From CAYXZO01 sp964469505 (GTDB lineage: Bacteria > Fidelibacterota > UBA8477 > JABMPR01): a stretch of DNA of 18,838 nucleotides. The translations under genes and the position numbers were made by a program. The notes under the pieces were generated by a model, which saw only the letters and a list, made by a program, of their open reading frames with translations, was not told the origin of the DNA and did no database searches. The stretch's first letter is position 1, and each line of letters starts with the position of its first letter. Of the stretch, positions 14,323 to 18,838 are shown piece after piece. The stretch is from NCBI GenBank assembly GCA_964469505.1, contig CAYXZO010000044.1, positions 1 through 18,838 of the forward strand, read 5' to 3'.

Positions 14323-14329
14323 CTCCTTT
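14323..14329 (-). promoter_or_regulatory. ribosome binding site that sets the oah start
   Basis: AAAGGAG, seven bases before ATG 14315. Its first base lies in the ligase TGA stop codon, so the two genes are directly adjacent. It is nearly in contact with the alternative TTG at 14321, which rules that start out. Confidence 0.75.
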
Positions 14330-16053
14330 CAAAGGGGTTTTAAATGGGCGATAAAAGGTTGTTTATCGGGATGTCTTTCGGGCTTGTAGATAGCCTCGAT
14401 CCAATCCCGATATTCGGCCAAAACTTGATGGCGAATGACTTTCATGGTGGGGGTAAGCTCACCGGCCTCGAGGGTTAGTTCTTTGGGAATCAGGACGAAA
14501 GCCCCCACCTGCATGTACTTGGGCTGGAAACCTTCCATATTTTTACGGATTTCACCGGTAACCAGCTCCCGCACCGCCGAATCCCGCGCCAGTTCCCAGC
14601 CCGCGGGCAGTTTTTTCCCTTGCTGACGCGCCCAGTTCTTCAGGTTTCTGAAATTGGGGAACAGCAAAGAGGCCACGAAGTGTTGTCCGGCCCCCACCGC
14701 CACGGCAAACTGTATCCACTGGGAAGAAATGGTAAGGCGGTTCTCCACCAGCATGGAAGAAACCTTTTCGCCGTTGCTCAACTTGAACAGCCCGTCCACC
14801 CGGCAGATCATGCGCAAGCCGTAATCAGTGATTTCCCCCAGATCGCCGGTGTGGAACCAACCGTACTCATCGATAACCCGGGCGGTTCTTTCCGGCATCT
14901 TGTAATACCCTCGCATCACGTTGGGTCCCCGCACCAGAATCTCACCCGATTCAGTGGTCAAAATCTCACACCCGGGGATAGGTTCGCCCACGTAGGAGTG
15001 GACCCTTTCTTTCTGCATGGGAGTCAGAGTGACGCAGGGAGAAGTTTCGGTTAACCCCCACCCCTCCAGAACGGGAATGCCGTGGGCCTTGAAGTACTCC
15101 CCGCAATCCTGGGGCAGCGGGGCCGCGGCGGTGAATACGAATTCCAAATCGGGATGAAACAGTAATTCTTCCACCTCCGGTCTCAAGCGGGCCTCAGTAA
15201 CCAGACCGATGTAGATTTTGGGGACACTGAAAAACTGGGTCGGGCGCACCTGCCGCCAGTTGTGCAGTAACCGATCCAGGTCTTTACCGAAGGAATCCTC
15301 CAGATAAAGAGTTGCTCCGTTGTATAGGGCTGAAAAACGTTCGAAAAGACCGCCGAAGGAATGGTGCCAGGGCAGATAGGAAAGGAAACGGGACCGGGTG
15401 TTGATTTTCCACAATTTGGAAAGGGCTTTTTGTTGGGACATTATGTTGCGGTGGGTGAGCATTACCCCTTTAGGTTCGCCAGTGGTTCCCGAGGTGTACT
15501 GGATGAAACAGACCTGGTTGGACTTGACCCGGCTTACCAGCTTTTCAAACAGCTCGCGGGAGCCGCCCTTCAGGCATTCCTCGAAAGTTGTATAGCGGCT
15601 GGGCTGCCGGGTAACGACGGTCTCCACCAACGTCCGGGCGTTGCAGGCTTCGAATTTCTCCAGCCGCTCATCCCCGTCCAGATAAATGGCTCGGGGTTCA
15701 GCATGCCCCAGGATGTAGTCTAGATTCTTGACGTCGTAGCCGGCGAAAATAGGAACCGATACGGCGCCCATAGAGGTAACCGCCATTTCCCACACCAACA
15801 TTTGATAGCTGTTGGGGCTGAACACGGCCACGCGATCGCCTTTGCCGATTCCTTGCTCATGGAGAAAGGTGGCCACGGAGCAGATATCCCCGTAGAACGT
15901 CTGCCAATCGATGGTGTGATATTGGCCCTGGGGGTCGGGATAAGCGAAAACCGGGTGGTGGGGCAGACGCCGGAATTGACGTGCCAGCATGACTCCGAAG
16001 GAACGAGTCACCGGCCCCAGGGGAATCGGTGAATTGCGGTAATGTCCATTCAT
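14329..16053 (-). CDS. AMP-forming acyl-CoA ligase (long-chain acyl-CoA synthetase-like)
   Basis: 574 aa from ATG 16053. Adenylate-forming enzyme: ATP/AMP motif YTSGTTGEPKGVMLTH (186-201), GWGLTETSP (331-339), HTGDLG (401-406), hinge and C-domain DGLFKLSNGEKVSS (420-433), and the probable catalytic lysine K538 in LTPTMKVIR. Length and motif wording are closer to FadD/FAA-type long-chain synthetases than to the roughly 520-residue benzoate-CoA ligases, so the acid it activates is uncertain. It could be an aromatic, alicyclic or fatty acid. The frame continues 81 codons upstream over the activator gene, in proline/glycine-rich nonsense; ATG 16053 is chosen because AAGGAGG lies seven bases before it and it forms an ATGA overlap with the activator stop. 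Confidence 0.87.
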   Translation of the reverse strand: MNGHYRNSPIPLGPVTRSFGVMLARQFRRLPHHPVFAYPDPQGQYHTIDWQTFYGDICSVATFLHEQGIGKGDRVAVFSPNSYQMLVWEMAVTSMGAVSVPIFAGYDVKNLDYILGHAEPRAIYLDGDERLEKFEACNARTLVETVVTRQPSRYTTFEECLKGGSRELFEKLVSRVKSNQVCFIQYTSGTTGEPKGVMLTHRNIMSQQKALSKLWKINTRSRFLSYLPWHHSFGGLFERFSALYNGATLYLEDSFGKDLDRLLHNWRQVRPTQFFSVPKIYIGLVTEARLRPEVEELLFHPDLEFVFTAAAPLPQDCGEYFKAHGIPVLEGWGLTETSPCVTLTPMQKERVHSYVGEPIPGCEILTTESGEILVRGPNVMRGYYKMPERTARVIDEYGWFHTGDLGEITDYGLRMICRVDGLFKLSNGEKVSSMLVENRLTISSQWIQFAVAVGAGQHFVASLLFPNFRNLKNWARQQGKKLPAGWELARDSAVRELVTGEIRKNMEGFQPKYMQVGAFVLIPKELTLEAGELTPTMKVIRHQVLAEYRDWIEAIYKPERHPDKQPFIAHLKPL

Positions 16054-16799
16054 CGGCGACCCTCCTTGGCATACAGTGCGGCGCCCAGAGCGGCCAGGTA
16101 TTGGGGATAGGGCGGTCGCTTGACTTCCATTTCCAGTATTTGCTGAAACACTTCCAGGATCACCGGGTGGTGGGCTACCACGCCCCCGGAGAGGTATAAC
16201 GGGGGTTCCAGGGGCGCCATCTCCCGAATTCGGTGGACGATGGAAACGTACAGCCCCCGGATCAATTCCGGGAAGGGGATCTTCTTGTTCATGCAATCCA
16301 GTAGTTCAGTACTGGTGAAGACGGTGCAAAAGCTGTTAATGGGGTAGAAAGTTTCGGTTTCCTGGGCCACGGAATTCATTTCCCGGCAGGGGATGTCCAA
16401 TCGATGGGCGATGAATTCCAGGTAACTGCCGGTCCCGGCGGCGCAACGGCGGTTTAGGAAGTGATTTTTAACCTTTCCCCCCCGAATGATCAACACCTTG
16501 CTATCCTGGCCACCGATATCCACCAGGGTGGCGTCGCTCACTCCGTAGTGCTGTAAGCCCCGGGCCAGACAGGCTATTTCCGTTTTACGTACGTCCCCGG
16601 GCCATTCATAACGGCCGTAGCCGGTGATTCCTACCGGTCCGTTGTGTTCGGGGAATTCGGCCAGAAGCTTGTTCAGGGTGCGTTGGTAGTTATACCCGGT
16701 GGGTTTCACCCGCCGCCGCAGGCGGTTCCGAGAGTCGAGATAAACCGCTTTTACGTACGAAGAGCCCAGGTCCAAGCCCAGGGCACAGGATTCAATCAT
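16050..16799 (-). CDS. ATP-dependent activator of a 2-hydroxyacyl-CoA dehydratase/BCR-like enzyme (HgdC/BcrD family)
   Basis: 249 aa from ATG 16799, the normal size of HgdC/FldI-type homodimeric activators. Motifs: GLDLGSSYVKAV (8-19) for phosphate binding, ITGYGRYEW (58-66), DIGGQDSKV (94-102), cluster-ligand cysteines C119 (NRRCAAGTGSYLEF) and C158 (NSFCTVFTSTEL), and YLSGGVVAH for the second nucleotide loop. Unlike BcrA it has no long insertion, and unlike BcrD it keeps GGQD, so it looks like a stand-alone activator dimer with one [4Fe-4S] at the interface. It directly follows the HgdB-like gene (8-base overlap ATGATTGA, with TGGAG four bases upstream), which is the obvious partner. An upstream in-frame extension of 25 residues overlaps that partner and is rejected. 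Confidence 0.9.
   Translation of the reverse strand: MIESCALGLDLGSSYVKAVYLDSRNRLRRRVKPTGYNYQRTLNKLLAEFPEHNGPVGITGYGRYEWPGDVRKTEIACLARGLQHYGVSDATLVDIGGQDSKVLIIRGGKVKNHFLNRRCAAGTGSYLEFIAHRLDIPCREMNSVAQETETFYPINSFCTVFTSTELLDCMNKKIPFPELIRGLYVSIVHRIREMAPLEPPLYLSGGVVAHHPVILEVFQQILEMEVKRPPYPQYLAALGAALYAKEGRR
16061..16067 (-). promoter_or_regulatory. ribosome binding site that sets the acyl-CoA ligase start
   Basis: AAGGAGG, the full anti-16S match, seven bases before ATG 16053. It lies within the end of the activator gene and shows that the long upstream extension of the ligase frame is not translated. Confidence 0.8.
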
Positions 16800-17967
16800 A
16801 GCGCTCCAGAAAAGCTTCCAGGCGGAAGGCGAATTCCTGTTCCGAGAAGTGGCGAATATCCACCAGGTCTCCAAAAATGCGGGTTACGGGTATACCGGTG
16901 GCCTCCTCCAGCTCGTCCGGCAGAGCAAAGCGGGTGTTGGTGTTGTACGGACAGGTCTTGGCGTCGTGGAAAATAAAGGCGTCAATCTTGAAGTCCTGAG
17001 CCATACGTTTCAGATATTCCAGTTTGAATCTCTGAGAACGGCTGATAAAGATTTCAGCGTAGGCTTTCACCATGGACGCAAAGGGGTCGGAGGGGTCAAA
17101 CTCCAGGGCCCAGGAGTGGGCGTAGGTGGAAGCCACCACCCTCACCCCCCGGGCGGCAAAAAATTCGGCCAGGAAACGGATTTTGCCCCAGATGGGCATT
17201 CCTTCCCAGTAAAAGCGCAACTTCTCCGGTTCCGGATCGGGCATGTTTTCCACTTCCTCCACCAGGCGGCGGTAGAAGTCACAGGCTTCTTCTTCACCTC
17301 GGAGAACTACCACCGGGGCCATAAGGAAGACGTGGTCCAGGAAAGTATGTTTGGCCGGCACCGCTCGGTTGCTGTCCAGAAATTGATGCCAGAGCCGGGT
17401 GGCTTCCACGGAGCGTCCTAAAACTTCCTGAAACAAATCCTCATCGAACTTTTTGCCGCTGATTTCTTCCAGGTCTGCCACCAATCGGCGCCAGGCATTC
17501 TCCAGATAGCGCAACAATTCGGGAGTCAGTTCATCCACATCCCGGGGCGATTGGATGCCGATCACCGGGGCATCGAATTGCTTGCCGAACCAGGTGAACC
17601 ATTCCTTCACTTCCCGGCACTGGCTGGTGTTATAAACCAGAACATCCGGTGGAGGTACTTCTGCCAGGCCGTATTGAGCCAGGGGGGTGCGGTGGGCCAG
17701 AAAAGCGCCCACATCACTAGTGAGGTAAGAGCAGATATCGGCGGAGAACCCTTCCCTATTGGCCAGGGGGATCAGTTCTCCCCCCAGGCGTTTGGAGCCG
17801 ATGAGGGCGCCGTGGTTTTCAGGGAAATAGACTTCGTAACCGAAAGTGCGCAGAATCTCAGCCGGACCCACCGAAGTACACCAGGCAATGGGTTTGGTCC
17901 GGGCGGCCAATCGCTCGTAATAAGCGGTCAGCAAGGGTTTTAATTCACGTTGTGACTGTAAAGGCAT
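16792..17967 (-). CDS. HgdB/BcrB-like FeS dehydratase or reductase subunit (2-hydroxyacyl-CoA dehydratase D-component family)
   Basis: 391 aa, soluble. Belongs to the HgdB/FldB/BcrB superfamily: the C-terminal 90 residues follow BcrB of this window closely in layout (AKTCPYNTNT... TGIPVTRIFGDLVDIRHFS against BcrB SIKSCNSFSA... TGVPVGFIESDLVDPRYYS). Cysteines are C30, C79 (ADICSYLTSD), C117 (TSQCREVKEW), C229 and C339. C79, C117 and C339 align with BcrB C93, C128 and C370 and are the likely cluster ligands. The BcrB pair C334/C337 (YCLGC) is replaced by IFISRSQ, so there is no equivalent pair. Known dehydratases and BCR need two different subunits of this fold; here only one is visible, with its own activator. 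It could work as a homodimer like the double-cubane-cluster proteins (YjiM type), or have a partner outside the window. Substrate not known. Confidence 0.82.
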   Translation of the reverse strand: MPLQSQRELKPLLTAYYERLAARTKPIAWCTSVGPAEILRTFGYEVYFPENHGALIGSKRLGGELIPLANREGFSADICSYLTSDVGAFLAHRTPLAQYGLAEVPPPDVLVYNTSQCREVKEWFTWFGKQFDAPVIGIQSPRDVDELTPELLRYLENAWRRLVADLEEISGKKFDEDLFQEVLGRSVEATRLWHQFLDSNRAVPAKHTFLDHVFLMAPVVVLRGEEEACDFYRRLVEEVENMPDPEPEKLRFYWEGMPIWGKIRFLAEFFAARGVRVVASTYAHSWALEFDPSDPFASMVKAYAEIFISRSQRFKLEYLKRMAQDFKIDAFIFHDAKTCPYNTNTRFALPDELEEATGIPVTRIFGDLVDIRHFSEQEFAFRLEAFLERYD

Positions 17968-17973
17968 CCGTTA

Positions 17974-18838
17974 TTACCTTCCATGGTAAGCTGGTGGCGG
18001 GCCACCTACACTTTTGAGCCCTTCCAGGGCATCCTGGGTGCGAAAAATCCGCGGTAAATCGGCCAATTCCCGCTGGTAGGCTTCGGCCAGACTTCCTTCC
18101 TGATTAGCGGCGATGAGACGGAAAGCCGCTTGCAGAGCTAGAGGTGCCTTTTTACGGAGAGAGGCCTGAATCTTCTTCTGCCAATCTTCGATAAAGCCCC
18201 GTTTCAACAGAGTCAACAAATCATGGTGTTCCATGAAATCGGCGATGCGGTACCATTCCGGAGGAAGGGATTCGGGCCGGTGAGGTTTTAGACTGTTGAT
18301 AACCTCGGGTGTAATTTTCTCCGGAGGCAAACAGGCATCCACCAGACCGATGGCCTGGGCGGTGGTGCCGTCTACGATGCGTCCGGTACCGATGAGGTAG
18401 CGGGCCAGGCCTTCACCCACCCGTTTGGTGAGACGGTAGGTGCCCCCCAGCGCGGGATAGATACCGATTCCCGTTTCTGGAAAGCCGATGCGGGCCCGGG
18501 GAGTGGCGATTATCAAATCGGCGCATAACATCAATTCTGCCCCGCCCCCCAGGGCAAAACCATCTACTACCGCCACAACCTTACCGGGGAATTCATCCAG
18601 TCGGCGCAGAACCTCCTGGGCCTTACGAGTAAAAGACACGATCTCATCGATCTTGCCGGCCTCGATGCGGCGGATAAAGAATTTGATATCAGCCCCAGCG
18701 GCGAAGTTCTTGCCGTGGCCGCTCAAAATCACCAGCGAAGCGTCGGAGTTCTGCTCCAACGCCGCGGCCAACTGGGTAAACACCGCCTCGTTCAGAGCGT
18801 TGGTTTGGGCCGGGCGGGAAAGGCGTATTTCCACTCCC
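17974..18838 (-). CDS. Enoyl-CoA hydratase/isomerase family protein (crotonase), N-terminus beyond the window
   Basis: At least 286 residues; the frame is open to the window edge and the GTG at 18834 is more likely an internal valine (GVEIRLSRP, the usual first strand of crotonases), so perhaps 10-15 residues are missing. Oxyanion-hole loops GKNFAAGADIKFF and GFALGGGAELMLCAD are present. Both hydratase glutamates are present (GAELML and GFPETGIGIYP). The C-terminal helical region ends in EGLKSVGGPPPAYHG. It lacks the Dch-type FSxGASVEEH wording and the Oah insertion, so it is a third, more ordinary crotonase. It might hydrate or dehydrate a linear or alicyclic intermediate such as the pimeloyl-CoA-level enoyl-CoA. 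It ends in tandem stops (TAATAA), six bases before the HgdB-like gene. Confidence 0.83.
   Translation of the reverse strand, partial: GVEIRLSRPAQTNALNEAVFTQLAAALEQNSDASLVILSGHGKNFAAGADIKFFIRRIEAGKIDEIVSFTRKAQEVLRRLDEFPGKVVAVVDGFALGGGAELMLCADLIIATPRARIGFPETGIGIYPALGGTYRLTKRVGEGLARYLIGTGRIVDGTTAQAIGLVDACLPPEKITPEVINSLKPHRPESLPPEWYRIADFMEHHDLLTLLKRGFIEDWQKKIQASLRKKAPLALQAAFRLIAANQEGSLAEAYQRELADLPRIFRTQDALEGLKSVGGPPPAYHGR

Noticed and set aside
16054..16296. 81-residue N-terminal extension of the acyl-CoA ligase
   Set aside because: It lies wholly over the activator gene, is low-complexity (P/G/S/R) and lacks family similarity; AAGGAGG at 16061-16067 sets the start at 16053.

Overview
The window holds most of an anaerobic aromatic-degradation (benzoyl-CoA) locus, almost all on the minus strand, from a strictly or facultatively anaerobic bacterium. 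Fourteen minus-strand genes run from the right edge to position 1055 with almost no spacing; many starts overlap the previous stop by 4-16 bases. Strong AAGGAGG-type ribosome binding sites and a purine-rich heptamer repeat would suit a Firmicute, possibly the Desulfotomaculum/Pelotomaculum group, but nothing here fixes the taxonomy. The sequence appears to be a scaffolded metagenome or draft assembly, because it contains a run of 100 Ns.

Left edge (1-1054): the 3' part of a visibly AT-richer, plus-strand S41-peptidase-like gene, a candidate terminator hairpin, and the convergent end of the aromatic locus.

Operon B (1055-10154, minus; transcribed had, XDH-type FAD subunit, fused XDH FeS/Mo subunit, bcrC, bcrB, bcrA, bcrD). 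This encodes a complete class I ATP-dependent benzoyl-CoA reductase in the classical bcrCBAD order. It also encodes 6-hydroxycyclohex-1-ene-1-carbonyl-CoA dehydrogenase and a xanthine-dehydrogenase-family enzyme that resembles 4-hydroxybenzoyl-CoA reductase. That enzyme has a fused small and large subunit, and its FAD subunit lacks the extra [4Fe-4S] insert of 4-hydroxybenzoyl-CoA reductase.

Intergenic control region (10155-10620): two perfect 20-bp palindromes in a 37-bp tandem repeat, which are likely operators upstream of had, then a (TGTCTCC)n heptamer repeat, then the N gap. The gap is flanked by an identical 55-base sequence on each side, so it is very probably an artificial scaffold join and the true intergenic distance is about 311 bp.

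Operon A (10621 to beyond 18838, minus): a partial crotonase, a single HgdB/BcrB-like FeS dehydratase/reductase subunit, a dedicated HgdC/BcrD-like ATPase activator, an acyl-CoA ligase, oah (ring hydrolase), an SDR dehydrogenase, a thiolase and dch (dienoyl-CoA hydratase).

Together the genes give benzoyl-CoA -> cyclohexadienoyl-CoA (BcrABCD) -> 6-hydroxycyclohexenoyl-CoA (Dch) -> 6-oxo derivative (Had) -> 3-hydroxypimeloyl-CoA (Oah) -> 3-oxopimeloyl-CoA (SDR, inferred) -> glutaryl-CoA + acetyl-CoA (thiolase, inferred). No classical benzoate-CoA ligase, dedicated ferredoxin, ferredoxin reductase, glutaryl-CoA dehydrogenase or regulator gene is in the window. The least explained part is the second ATP-driven FeS module, a one-subunit HgdB-like protein with its own activator and a CoA ligase. 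It may be a reductase or dehydratase separate from BCR, perhaps of the double-cubane-cluster protein type.
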